A stretch of 64,000 bases of DNA from JAHEME01 sp034435035 (GTDB lineage: Bacteria; Chloroflexota; Anaerolineae; Aggregatilineales; UBA3940), in NCBI GenBank assembly GCA_034435035.1, contig DAOTXW010000041.1:62001-126000 (forward strand), in the 5' to 3' direction. Both the position numbers and the translations under genes were made by a program. How positions within the stretch are numbered: the stretch's first letter is position 1; every line of letters begins with the position of its first letter. Under the pieces are notes generated by a model that saw nothing but the letters and a program-made list of their open reading frames with translations, had not been told where the DNA came from and searched no databases. This document shows, one piece after another, positions 52,433 through 60,939 of this stretch.

Positions 52433-53584
52433 ATGGCTACCATTACCCGGTACGAAGAACTGACATTTCCGGAAGTTGCGGCGCTTCCGCGCGATCTTCC
52501 CCTGATCCTGCCGCTGGGGGAAGGCTATGACCTGGAAGCCGTCTCAGCGACGCTGGGCCGCGATCATCTCTGCCTGCTGCCGGCTCTGCCTTACGGGTGG
52601 GCAGGGAGCGCGGTGGCTGTCGATCCCGATCTGCTGCGGCGGGTGGTTGAAGGCATCTGGCAGGGTCCGCGCGACGAGGGCTTCACGCATCGGGTCACCC
52701 TCCATGCGGGAGAGGAAGATGTCGCCACACCGGGCGCCTGGCGGCTGCAGATGCCACGGGCAGCCAGCCCGGAGCCCGTGCTTCACGCCAGCCCGCAGCG
52801 GGTGATCCTCATCCCGTGCGGACACACGGAGCAGCATGGCTATCACCTGCCCATGAACACCGATACCGTCATCATCGGCGCGATTGCCGGGGGTGTGGTG
52901 GAGCGCATCCCTGACGAAGCCGAAATGCTGCCCACCCTGCCCTACGGGGTGAGCATGTTCCGATCCTCCTATGCGGGGACGTTCAATATGGGTGGGCGGA
53001 CCTTTGAAGATTTTCTACTGGCGATTGTCAGCGCGCTGGTCGCACGGGGCGCCGATCGCTTTTACCTGATGAGCGGGCATGGTGGGAACTCCTCGTTCCT
53101 GCATAATGCGGTTAAGTATGCTGGCAACCTGCACCGGGGCATCTTTGCGGCGACTGCCTGGCTCCATACCTCCGGCCACCGGGGCGCACCCGCGCTGGAT
53201 CAGTATCGCCGCTCAGGGATCGGCGGGATGGGCCACGCCTGCGAGCTGGAGACTGCCTACCTGCTTCATCTACGGCCTGAGCTGTGCCGCATGGAGCGGG
53301 TAGTGGACGAGACAGACTTCATTGCCACGCCCAATTATTATATGGACTGGATCGAAGGGGGGGCGCTGATCGCCAGCCCACCCTGGGAAGACGACACGGC
53401 GACCGGTTCATACGGCGCGGGCAGCCTGGCTACGGCGGAAAACGGTCTGCGCTGGCTGGAGGCGGCTATTCTGGAGAAGATCGACCACGTGTGGGAGATC
53501 CATCAGCAGCAGGAACGCCGCATCGTGCGGCGGCGTGAACGGGGCATCGACTACAGTCGCTACCGGCCCGAAACAGGGATGTAG
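52433..53584 (+). CDS. Creatininase-family amidohydrolase with extra N-terminal domain
   Basis: A 383-residue protein. The canonical creatininase fold starts near residue 123: ILIPCGHTEQHGYHLPMNTDT gives the metal ligands Glu, His and Asp, followed by PTLPYGVSM, SYAGTFNM, and LMSGHGGNSS. Residues 20-105 look like a second, degenerate copy: LILPLGEGYDLEAV, LPALPYGWAG and a closing helix-strand VTLHAG, without metal ligands. Known relatives cut cyclic amides or act in cofactor maturation; substrate unknown. GGAGGG precedes the ATG at 52433. Confidence 0.83.
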   Translation: MATITRYEELTFPEVAALPRDLPLILPLGEGYDLEAVSATLGRDHLCLLPALPYGWAGSAVAVDPDLLRRVVEGIWQGPRDEGFTHRVTLHAGEEDVATPGAWRLQMPRAASPEPVLHASPQRVILIPCGHTEQHGYHLPMNTDTVIIGAIAGGVVERIPDEAEMLPTLPYGVSMFRSSYAGTFNMGGRTFEDFLLAIVSALVARGADRFYLMSGHGGNSSFLHNAVKYAGNLHRGIFAATAWLHTSGHRGAPALDQYRRSGIGGMGHACELETAYLLHLRPELCRMERVVDETDFIATPNYYMDWIEGGALIASPPWEDDTATGSYGAGSLATAENGLRWLEAAILEKIDHVWEIHQQQERRIVRRRERGIDYSRYRPETGM

Positions 53585-53633
53585 TAGATTCGGTGACACC
53601 GGCGCGGTGGGGCGCCTTGCCAGGAGGAACACG

Positions 53634-55052
53634 ATGGCTGAAGCTGAATATGATCTCGTCGTGATCGGCTGTGGGCCTGCCGGTGAGAAGGGCGCCGCGC
53701 AGGCGGCCTACTATGGCAAACGGGTGGCGATAGTGGAGAAATCCCCGCATCCCGGCGGGGCGGGGATCAACACCGGGACGCTGCCTTCCAAAACACTGCG
53801 CGAGACGGCCCTGTATTTCAGCGGGCTGCGGCAGCGCGGGCTGTACGGCATTGACTACTCGCTGAGGGAAGGGCTGACCATCCGCGATTTCATGTTCCGT
53901 AAGGAGACCGTCACTCACACCCACTGGAATCTGATCACCCGCAACATCGAGCGGCATGGCATCACCCTGATCCAGGGGGAGGCATCGCTGCAGGATCCCC
54001 ACACCGTGACCGTCCACCGATCCGATGGCCAGGTGCAGACGCTGAACGCCGGTGTCATCCTGATCGCCACGGGATCATCGCCTTACCACCCACCCGATGT
54101 GCCGTTCGATCACAAACTGATTTTCGATTCGGACGAGATCCTGGAAATGGATGATATCCCCACTTCGATAGCCGTGGTGGGCGGCGGGGTGATCGGGACG
54201 GAGTACGCCTGCATCTTCACAGCTCTGGGGGTGCAGGTGACCCTGATCGACGCTCGCGACCGGCTGCTGCCCTTCGTCGATGGCGAGATGGCCGAGCGGC
54301 TACGCCGCCAGCTCGAAGGCCTGGGGCTGCGCTTCTACTTCAACACCCGGGTGGAAAAGGCCGAACTGGGCGACCGGGAGGTGTCCCTGGATCTATCCAG
54401 TGGAGAGCGGCTGTCCTGCGAGATCGTCCTGTATGCTTCCGGCCGGCAGAGCAACATCAAAGGGCTTGGCCTCGAAGCGGTGGGGGTTGAGGTGGGTAAT
54501 CGTGGATTGGTGCTGGTCAACGAGAAGTACCAGACCAGTGTGCCCAACATCTATGCCGCAGGGGATGTGATTGGCTTTCCAGCGTTGGCGTCCACTTCGA
54601 TGGAGCAGGCGCGGGTTGCCATGGTGCATGCGTTCGACCTGCACTACAAGGAGCGCGTCTCGCCGGTGCTGCCGCTGGCTGTCTACACGATCCCGGAAAT
54701 TGCTATGGCCGGGCTTACCGAGGAGGAGTGCCTCCAGAAAGACATCCCGTACCTGTGTGGTCGGGCGCTGTATGAGCGCAATTCGCGGGGGCAGATCATC
54801 GGCGATACCAGCGGGCTGTTCAAGTTGATCTTTTCCCCTGCCGACAAGAAGCTGCTGGGCGTTCACATCATCGGCGAGATGGCCTCTGAGATGGTTCATC
54901 TCGGGGCGCATGTGCTGGCAGCCGGGGGAAGCATTGACGCCTTCATCGAGGCCGTCTACAACTACCCGTCACTGACGGATTCGTACAAGTACGCAGCCTA
55001 TGATGGCCTGGGCGCCTGGGAGAAATGGCGGTCAGCCCAGCCGACTGGATAG
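53634..55052 (+). CDS. sthA: Si-specific NAD(P)(+) transhydrogenase
   Basis: A 472-residue FAD enzyme of the disulfide reductase fold that equilibrates NADPH and NADH. The FAD motif is GCGPAGEKGAAQA; the place of the redox disulfide reads GGAGINTGTLPSKTLRE with no cysteine, as in soluble transhydrogenases. The second nucleotide site is VVGGGVIGTEYACIFTALG, and AAGDVIGFPALASTSMEQAR and GVHIIGEMASEMVHLG follow. AGGAGG precedes the ATG. It lies about 50 bp after the creatininase-family gene on the same strand. Confidence 0.9.
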   Translation: MAEAEYDLVVIGCGPAGEKGAAQAAYYGKRVAIVEKSPHPGGAGINTGTLPSKTLRETALYFSGLRQRGLYGIDYSLREGLTIRDFMFRKETVTHTHWNLITRNIERHGITLIQGEASLQDPHTVTVHRSDGQVQTLNAGVILIATGSSPYHPPDVPFDHKLIFDSDEILEMDDIPTSIAVVGGGVIGTEYACIFTALGVQVTLIDARDRLLPFVDGEMAERLRRQLEGLGLRFYFNTRVEKAELGDREVSLDLSSGERLSCEIVLYASGRQSNIKGLGLEAVGVEVGNRGLVLVNEKYQTSVPNIYAAGDVIGFPALASTSMEQARVAMVHAFDLHYKERVSPVLPLAVYTIPEIAMAGLTEEECLQKDIPYLCGRALYERNSRGQIIGDTSGLFKLIFSPADKKLLGVHIIGEMASEMVHLGAHVLAAGGSIDAFIEAVYNYPSLTDSYKYAAYDGLGAWEKWRSAQPTG

Positions 55053-55082
55053 TCCACAGCGGCAGGGCCGGGGGAGAAGATC

Positions 55083-56282
55083 ATGCTTAAACGACGTTTC
55101 GTGAACGCTGTACCGGGTCTGGCCGGGGCGGCGCTGGCCGCGGTGCTGGCAGGCGCCGGACAGACCTGCGCCTGTGGCGGCCTCTTCAGCCCGGATATGC
55201 TGGTCGATCAGAATGCTGAACGGATCATCTTCGTTGATAACGGGGATGGGACGCTGACCAGCATCATCCAGATCGATTACCTGGGCAGCGCGGAGGACTT
55301 CGCCTGGGTGCTGCCCGTGCCGCCCTCTCTACAGGCTGACGACGTGCTGGTGCTGGAAGATGGGCGTGCGACCTTCAATGCGCTGGAGCTGGCAACCGAT
55401 CCGGTGTTCATCAAACCTGAAGCCCCATCGTGCTTCTCACTGGCGATGGGAGGGGGAGCCGTAGCGGGGGAAGGCGTCGGCGCAGTGGATATCTACGGCA
55501 GCGGATCGGTCGGCCCGTATGCATTTGATATCATTGGCTCAGACGACCCGGGAGTTCTGTTTGACTGGCTGGGCGACAATGGCTATCCGGTCACCCCGGA
55601 GATAGAGCCGCTGATCGGCGTTTATATAGAGGGCGGCATGGCCTTCCTGGCGATGCGCCTGCTGCCCGGCGAAGCCGCCTCGTCGATTGAGCCGGTCCAG
55701 GTGACCTTCCCGGCGCAGAACCCGATGATCCCCCTGCAGATGGCAGCAGTGGCTGCGGTGCCCGATACGCGCATCCTGGTGTGGTTCTTTGGTGCAGCGC
55801 CGGCGGCGCCGGTCAATTATGCGCGGGCACAGGTGCCTGACGATCGGCTGATCTTCTACGAACGGGGGGGAAACAACTACCGGGCCCTGCTGAGTGAGCA
55901 GGTCGATATGGCCGGCGGGCAGGCTTTTGTGACGGAGTATGCTGGCCCCACCCGCGCGTTTCAGTTTACCGATCCGCTGCTGCAGGAGCTGGCTGCCGGG
56001 CATCCATACCTGACACGGCTCAGCACCGTCATCTCGCCGGAGGAGATGACGGTCGATCCGGCCTTCCTCTTCGATCCCGCCGAACCGGAGGTCTCGCAGG
56101 TCCACGACCTGACCTATCGGGGCGGCGATGCCTGGGAAATGGACTGCGTCACCGTGCGGCAGGTCAGGCAAACGGCGATGGCGGCAGCGGTCGCTGTGGG
56201 GGCAGTTTGCCTGCTGGTGCTGGCGAGCGCGGGGTTGATCGCGGCGCTGATCGCGCGCCGAAGGCGCTCGGCTGCTGGTTAG
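55083..56282 (+). CDS. DUF2330 exported, C-terminally anchored protein
   Basis: A 399-residue protein with an N-terminal signal sequence, then CACGGLFSPDMLVDQNAERI, a strong DUF2330 opening, and IDYLGSAEDFAWVLPVPPSL. The C terminus is a membrane helix (about residues 364-388) with a short Arg-rich end. DUF2330 proteins are exported and of unknown function. GGGGAG precedes the ATG. It is 30 bp after sthA and could share its mRNA. Confidence 0.85.
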   Translation: MLKRRFVNAVPGLAGAALAAVLAGAGQTCACGGLFSPDMLVDQNAERIIFVDNGDGTLTSIIQIDYLGSAEDFAWVLPVPPSLQADDVLVLEDGRATFNALELATDPVFIKPEAPSCFSLAMGGGAVAGEGVGAVDIYGSGSVGPYAFDIIGSDDPGVLFDWLGDNGYPVTPEIEPLIGVYIEGGMAFLAMRLLPGEAASSIEPVQVTFPAQNPMIPLQMAAVAAVPDTRILVWFFGAAPAAPVNYARAQVPDDRLIFYERGGNNYRALLSEQVDMAGGQAFVTEYAGPTRAFQFTDPLLQELAAGHPYLTRLSTVISPEEMTVDPAFLFDPAEPEVSQVHDLTYRGGDAWEMDCVTVRQVRQTAMAAAVAVGAVCLLVLASAGLIAALIARRRRSAAG

Positions 56283-56297
56283 CGGCCTCGATCGTGC

Positions 56298-57089
56298 TCA
56301 GCGGGTCAGCACGGTGGCCTCACCCCAGGTAAGACAGTGGCGCTGACCGTCATCGGTTCGTAGCCACAGTGCTCCGCTGGGGTCGATTGCTTCTGCCAGC
56401 CCGCTGAGCGTGCCGGCTGGCCCGGCAATCGATATCCGCTGCCCCAGTGTCACGCAGCGCGCTCGCCAGGCGTCCACCGGGGCGGGGTCACCGACCCGGG
56501 CGTACCAGCTGTTGAGCCGCCCCAGGATCGCCGCCAGCAGGTCAGCCCGGTCGAGTGCTCTCCCACTGGCGACGCGCAGGCTGGTGGCGCTGAAAGCCAG
56601 AGGGTCGTCAGGGGAAAACCCCTGATTGACGTTAAAACCCAGGCCCACAATCACCCAGGCCAGCCGGTCCCCGATAATGGCGCTTTCCGGCAGAATGCCC
56701 GCCACTTTGCGGCCGCCGATCTGCAGGTCGTTTGGCCACTTGATGTCAATGTGGATGCCGGCCAGGGCCTCGCACGCTTCTGCCACCGATAGCCCAACGA
56801 TCATGACCAGGCGGTGCGCGTCAGCCGGAGCCAGCAGCGGGCGGAACAGCACCGACATCAGCAGGCTGCTGCCAGCAGGGGCCAGCCAGGTGCGGCCCAT
56901 CCGGCCGCGGCCAGCGATCTGCTCATCGGCGATGACCAGTGTGCCTTCCGGGGCGCCTTCCTCGGCCAGCCGGCGGAGCATCTCGTTAGTTGAGTCAATC
57001 TGCGGGTAGTAGTGAACGGTTGCGCCGAAGGCGCCGGCCCGGGCATTTTCCAGCGCCTTGAGGATGCGCTCCCTGGAAAGGGAATCCAT
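56298..57089 (-). CDS. birA: Biotin-acetyl-CoA-carboxylase ligase
   Basis: A 263-residue class I biotin protein ligase. Motifs: DSTNEMLRRLAEEG, the adenylate loop GRGRMGRTW, LLMSVLFRP, and KWPNDLQIGGRKVAGILPE. There is no N-terminal DNA-binding domain, so it is not a repressor. A C-terminal SH3-like domain closes it. It starts 15 bp after the stop of elp3, so the two are probably one operon. Confidence 0.93.
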   Translation of the reverse strand: MDSLSRERILKALENARAGAFGATVHYYPQIDSTNEMLRRLAEEGAPEGTLVIADEQIAGRGRMGRTWLAPAGSSLLMSVLFRPLLAPADAHRLVMIVGLSVAEACEALAGIHIDIKWPNDLQIGGRKVAGILPESAIIGDRLAWVIVGLGFNVNQGFSPDDPLAFSATSLRVASGRALDRADLLAAILGRLNSWYARVGDPAPVDAWRARCVTLGQRISIAGPAGTLSGLAEAIDPSGALWLRTDDGQRHCLTWGEATVLTR

Positions 57090-57104
57090 ACCTTTTCCTC
57101 GCTT

Positions 57105-58769
57105 TTACAGGGACATGGCCATGTACAGATCTTCCAGCTCAAAGCCCTGCTGTCGATAATAGTCCCGTGTGCCTGCGGCTGCAATGACCGCCAGCCGGCG
57201 GTATCCACTGCGCTGAGCGATCTGGCGGGCGCAAGCGATCAGCCGCCGCCCCAGCCCCTGATGCTGAGCCTGTCCATCGGATTCCTCGCCCGGCGCCAGC
57301 GCCGGCCCGTATACCTGCACCTGCCGTATCAGCGCCGCCCCGTCGATCTCCGCCAGCGGGGCCGGACTCTGTGGCAGTGAGAGTCGCAGAAAGCCGGCCA
57401 ACTGATCATCGGGCGTGACGGCGCTGAGGAACACCTCGCGGCTGTGATCGGTCACATACTCCAGCGGCTCCAGATTCACGTCAGCGGCCTCGACCGGCCG
57501 GCTGCGCACCTCGCGGCAGCGGATACAGCGGCACGGTGTGCCTGCTTCGCGAAGGCGCTCCTGGACCACCTGCCGCAGGTTCGACGCGGTCACCCCGGCG
57601 GCGATATCCGGGGCGGGGATATCCCGCATGACGCGGTTCAGGCGGCAGTAAATCGGCGTCAGGCGTTTGCAGGCCATCAGCAGGTCAATCAGTTCGGCTT
57701 CAGTATAAGGGCGGTAGTCTCCACGCAGGTAGATATCGTACAGCGGCGTGCCGCGGATCAGGCCGGTGGGGTACAGCTTGGCTTCATCAGGGCGAAGGCC
57801 CGGATCGGCAAACAGGCGCTCCCAGTCAGCCAGGTCCGTTTCTGGCGTGGCTCCCAGCAGATTTGGCATCATGTGCAGCGCGACCTTGATCCCTGCGGAG
57901 CGCAGCAGCCGGACGGCCTGCCGGACGGCCTGCACGTCGTGGCCGCGGCCGTTGCGGGCCAGGATGCGGTCATTCAGCGACTGGGCGCCCATCTGCACCC
58001 GTGTGACGCCCAGCCGCCGCAGCCAGTGGACTTCGTCGAGGGTGACAAAATCGGGGCGGGTTTCGATGACCAGCCCGGTGCAGCGGTGGGCGGCCAACTC
58101 GTTGCGGCGGTGAGCCTCCTCCACTGTGGCGGCCGGCGGGCCGCCGTTCAGCGCATCGAACAGGCGGCGGATAAATGTCTCCTGATAGGGGCGGGGGTAA
58201 TCCGACCAGGTGCCGCCCAGGACGAGCAGCTCGGCTTTGGCCGCGGGGTGCCCGGTGCGCTCCAGCGCAGCCAGCCGCTGCTCCACCTGAACATACGGGT
58301 CGAAGCCGAGCATCAGGGCGCGCATCGCGCCCGGCTCATTGCTGAGGTACGAGCGCGGCATGCGAACCTCGTCAGGGCAGAAAATGCAGCGCCCGGGGCA
58401 GACACGGGGAGCCGTAAGCACCGTGATCGGCGCCACCCCGCTGAGGGTTCGGATGGGTTTGGTCTGCAGGCGGCCCAGGGCGGCGCTGATGGCCGCATCG
58501 CCCGGCAGAGCAAGCAGGGCACGGCGCAGGCGGGCCTTGCTCAGGACGGGATGCCCGGCGCGAGCCATGGCGCGGGCCAGCCGGGGGTAGGTTGAATCGT
58601 CCCAGGCAGGGCAGGCCGCAATAGCTCCGGCATAGGCCAGCGCAGCAGCCTGCTCGGCAGGGGTGAGGGGGTGATGATGATGCGCCCGCCAGGCGGCCTG
58701 CTGACCCGGCGAGGTGCCGCGTGCGCGGGGGGTGACCTGATGGCGTGGATGGCGTGGGGTGGACGGCAT
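57105..58769 (-). CDS. elp3: Elp3-type tRNA uridine(34) modification enzyme
   Basis: A 554-residue bacterial Elp3 with a radical SAM domain and a C-terminal GNAT domain; Elp3 adds carboxymethyl groups to wobble uridines. The iron-sulfur cysteines are Cys124, Cys128 and Cys131 (CPGRCIFC). Other blocks include ELLVLGGTWSDYP, TRVQMGAQSLNDRIL, YRPYTEAELIDLLM, and the GNAT motif HQGLGRRLIACARQIA near the end with YYRQQGFELEDLYM. Zinc-type CRCIRCREV lies in the middle. The frame is open 27 codons upstream, but the ATG at 58769 lies 7 nt after a -10 box. Confidence 0.93.
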   Translation of the reverse strand: MPSTPRHPRHQVTPRARGTSPGQQAAWRAHHHHPLTPAEQAAALAYAGAIAACPAWDDSTYPRLARAMARAGHPVLSKARLRRALLALPGDAAISAALGRLQTKPIRTLSGVAPITVLTAPRVCPGRCIFCPDEVRMPRSYLSNEPGAMRALMLGFDPYVQVEQRLAALERTGHPAAKAELLVLGGTWSDYPRPYQETFIRRLFDALNGGPPAATVEEAHRRNELAAHRCTGLVIETRPDFVTLDEVHWLRRLGVTRVQMGAQSLNDRILARNGRGHDVQAVRQAVRLLRSAGIKVALHMMPNLLGATPETDLADWERLFADPGLRPDEAKLYPTGLIRGTPLYDIYLRGDYRPYTEAELIDLLMACKRLTPIYCRLNRVMRDIPAPDIAAGVTASNLRQVVQERLREAGTPCRCIRCREVRSRPVEAADVNLEPLEYVTDHSREVFLSAVTPDDQLAGFLRLSLPQSPAPLAEIDGAALIRQVQVYGPALAPGEESDGQAQHQGLGRRLIACARQIAQRSGYRRLAVIAAAGTRDYYRQQGFELEDLYMAMSL

Positions 58770-58776
58770 GGACAAG

Positions 58777-58785
58777 ATTGTAGCA
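58777..58785 (-). promoter_or_regulatory. Extended -10 promoter of elp3-birA, leaderless type
   Basis: Minus-strand TGC followed by TACAAT (58777-58782). The ATG starts 7 nt downstream and no Shine-Dalgarno exists; the -35 region is poor. Confidence 0.55.
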
Positions 58786-58835
58786 TACCCCGGCGCAGCG
58801 GGGCAGACGCGGTGCGTCAGGGCGACCAAACCGGG

Positions 58836-58841
58836 TATAAT
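58836..58841 (+). promoter_or_regulatory. -10 box of the FGE-fold lipoprotein gene
   Basis: Consensus TATAAT about 28 bp before the ATG; -35 region poor. Divergent to the elp3 promoter. Confidence 0.5.
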
Positions 58842-58869
58842 CCCGGCCAAACCATCTACAGGACTCTGT

Positions 58870-59892
58870 ATGCAGCGATCCGCTCATCTCGCACTGCTGG
58901 CTGCTCTCGCCATGTGGCTGGCAGCCTGCTCCAGCGCCGCGGCAGCCGATCTGCCCGGCAGCCAGGCGCCCGCCGCGGCCCCCGCCGCCTCATCGCCAGC
59001 CGCCCCACTGGCAGCAATGACAGCGACCGTCTGGCCGCCGCCGACTGAAACGCCCTTCCCGATGATCACGGCAACCCCGCGTGGCACGCAGGCCGCCTCT
59101 GCCGCCGACGACCTGCCGGAGCGCATCGTGGATGCGCACGGCAGCGTGATGGTGCTGATACCCGCCGGCGAGTTTACGATGGGCAGCGAGGCCGGCTTCC
59201 CGGATGAAGTCCCGGTTCATCAGGTATACGTCGATGCGTTCTACATCGACCTGCTGGAAGTTACCAATCGGCAGTATCAGGACTGTGTGGAGGCCGGAGC
59301 CTGCCGGCCTCCGCGCCGCACAGACTGCTGCACCGAAGACCCGAACCGCACCCCCGTCTGGCCGTCCTACTTCGGCAACCCGGCGTTCGATGACTACCCG
59401 GTGATCTTCATCACCTGGTATGATGCCTATGATTTCTGCACCTGGCGTGGCGTCCGGCTGGCCACCGAAGCGGAGTGGGAGAAGGCCTCACGCGGCACCG
59501 ATGCGCGCACCTACCCCTGGGGCAACGAGGAACCCACCCCCGACCGCCTCAATTTCACCTGGCCGGAAGACCAGTTTGATCAGCGGCCGCTGTACACAAC
59601 CGCGCCAGTGGGCAGCTATCCTGCAGGGGCCAGCCCCTACGGGGTGCTGGATCTTGCCGGTAACGTCTATGAATGGTTGTGGGATCGCTACGATGCTCGC
59701 TATTACGAGGTATCACCCTACGAGAACCCGACCGGCCCCGATGAGGGGGAGTTCCGTGTGACGCGCGGCGGATCATTCTTCAACCAGGCTTTTCGCAACC
59801 GGTCGGCGAACCGGAACAACGCCTATATCCCCGCCGACTCGTTTCACTTCGACGGCGGCGCCCGCTGCGCGAGCGACGTCCCCGGGCGGTAG
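58870..59892 (+). CDS. FGE/SUMF1-fold lipoprotein without the catalytic cysteines
   Basis: A 340-residue lipoprotein: lipobox WLAAC (Cys20), a Pro/Ala/Thr linker to about residue 85, then the formylglycine-generating-enzyme fold with VLIPAGEFTMGSEAG, EVTNRQYQDC, YPVIFITWYDAYDFC, RLATEAEWEKASRG, YPWGN and DLAGNVYEWLWDRY, closing with VTRGGSF and GGARCASD. The copper-binding CRSAxRxxC element of true FGE reads FRNRSANRNNA here, so it is not expected to convert sulfatase cysteines. Related non-catalytic or iron-type (EgtB/PvdO) proteins exist. AGGA precedes the ATG. Confidence 0.85.
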   Translation: MQRSAHLALLAALAMWLAACSSAAAADLPGSQAPAAAPAASSPAAPLAAMTATVWPPPTETPFPMITATPRGTQAASAADDLPERIVDAHGSVMVLIPAGEFTMGSEAGFPDEVPVHQVYVDAFYIDLLEVTNRQYQDCVEAGACRPPRRTDCCTEDPNRTPVWPSYFGNPAFDDYPVIFITWYDAYDFCTWRGVRLATEAEWEKASRGTDARTYPWGNEEPTPDRLNFTWPEDQFDQRPLYTTAPVGSYPAGASPYGVLDLAGNVYEWLWDRYDARYYEVSPYENPTGPDEGEFRVTRGGSFFNQAFRNRSANRNNAYIPADSFHFDGGARCASDVPGR

Positions 59893-59942
59893 CTGCTGCG
59901 TCCTGGATTGGGTGCTAGAGCAGTCTTGAATCGGCGGGGGCG

Positions 59943-60683
59943 CTACCAGCCGTGCTCCAGCCGCATAATCAGGCGCTCTGGAATGTCGGCCTGCTTCATG
60001 CGCTTCTGCACGGCGGTGATGTCGTATTCGACCCGGCGGAACTCCCAGGTCCTGTTCTCCACATCCAGCATAGCATAGGCCGCCCGTGGGTCAGAATCGC
60101 GGGGCTGCCCCACGCTGCCAGGATTGACGATCCAGCGGGTAGTATCCAGCGTGGATCGATGCCCATAGTCCGGGGCCAGCGTTTCGATCTCAGCGGGTTC
60201 CTCGATCTGTTTGTAGATCACCGGCGTATGGGTGTGCCCCACCAGGCAGTACGGGGTCTGGAATGCCGGGAAGTTGAGGGCAGCGATCAATGGATCGAGG
60301 ATGTACTCCCACACCGGTTCACGGGGCGAACCATGCGCCAGAGTGAAGTCACCCAGCACAAAGGTGGTCGGCAGCGCTTCCAGGTAAGCCAGGCTTTCTT
60401 CGCTCAGCGCATTCCGCGTGAAGCTGACCGATTTACGGGCATCTGTATTGAAGGTGCGGATGTCCAGCCTCCCCAGGGCAGCCCAGTCGTGGTTGCCGGC
60501 CAGGCACAGATGAGGCAGCGTCCGCAGGAGCTCAACGCACTCGTCCGGGTCCGGGCCGTATCCCACCACGTCGCCCAGGCACCAGACAAAGTCATAATCC
60601 GTCCCCGGTATGCCCGCGTGCTTCAAGACCGTTTCAAACGCCGTCAGGTTGGCGTGAATGTCGGAAATCACCAGGTAGCGCAT
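59943..60683 (-). CDS. Calcineurin-like metallophosphoesterase (YfcE/ApaH-like)
   Basis: A 246-residue two-metal phosphoesterase. All metal motifs are present: LVISDIHANLTAF (DxH), LGDVVGYGPDP (GDxxG), LAGNHD (GNHD), LAHGSP and LVGHTHTP (GHTH). The length and NPGSVGQPR motif fit the YfcE-type group. Substrate unknown; diadenosine polyphosphates or phosphodiesters are possible. The ATG at 60683 has GAGG 9 nt upstream. A palindromic hairpin lies just upstream. Confidence 0.87.
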   Translation of the reverse strand: MRYLVISDIHANLTAFETVLKHAGIPGTDYDFVWCLGDVVGYGPDPDECVELLRTLPHLCLAGNHDWAALGRLDIRTFNTDARKSVSFTRNALSEESLAYLEALPTTFVLGDFTLAHGSPREPVWEYILDPLIAALNFPAFQTPYCLVGHTHTPVIYKQIEEPAEIETLAPDYGHRSTLDTTRWIVNPGSVGQPRDSDPRAAYAMLDVENRTWEFRRVEYDITAVQKRMKQADIPERLIMRLEHGW

Positions 60684-60706
60684 CCAGATTACCTCTGTGA
60701 TGGGAG

Positions 60707-60726
60707 CCTGCCACCGCTGTGGCAGG
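60707..60726. repeat. 8-4-8 palindrome in a divergent promoter region
   Basis: A perfect inverted repeat CCTGCCAC-CGCT-GTGGCAGG, 24 bp before the phosphoesterase start. It may be an operator or a 5' hairpin. The rest of the 256-bp gap holds the SDR promoter and no other visible feature. Confidence 0.45.
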
Positions 60727-60859
60727 ATGTAGCGCAATGTTACCACAGGACAGCAGCGGGCCACAACGCGCGGCGGGCCGGCTGCAGGCGCAGGGGATGT
60801 GGGGTGTCCTGTGCTGCAGCGGGGGAGGATCACGAGAGGCAGCCCTGCATGTGCAGGTG

Positions 60860-60888
60860 TTGTCGATCGGTGGTGGTGCGGGTATAAA
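60860..60888 (+). promoter_or_regulatory. Promoter of the SDR epimerase gene
   Basis: TTGTCG (60860-60865), 17-bp spacer and TATAAA (60883-60888), about 50 bp before the ATG. Confidence 0.65.
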
Positions 60889-60939
60889 CTGCCCTCTGCT
60901 GCCGGGAGTCAGGCAGCGCAGGCAGGCAGAAAGGCCACG

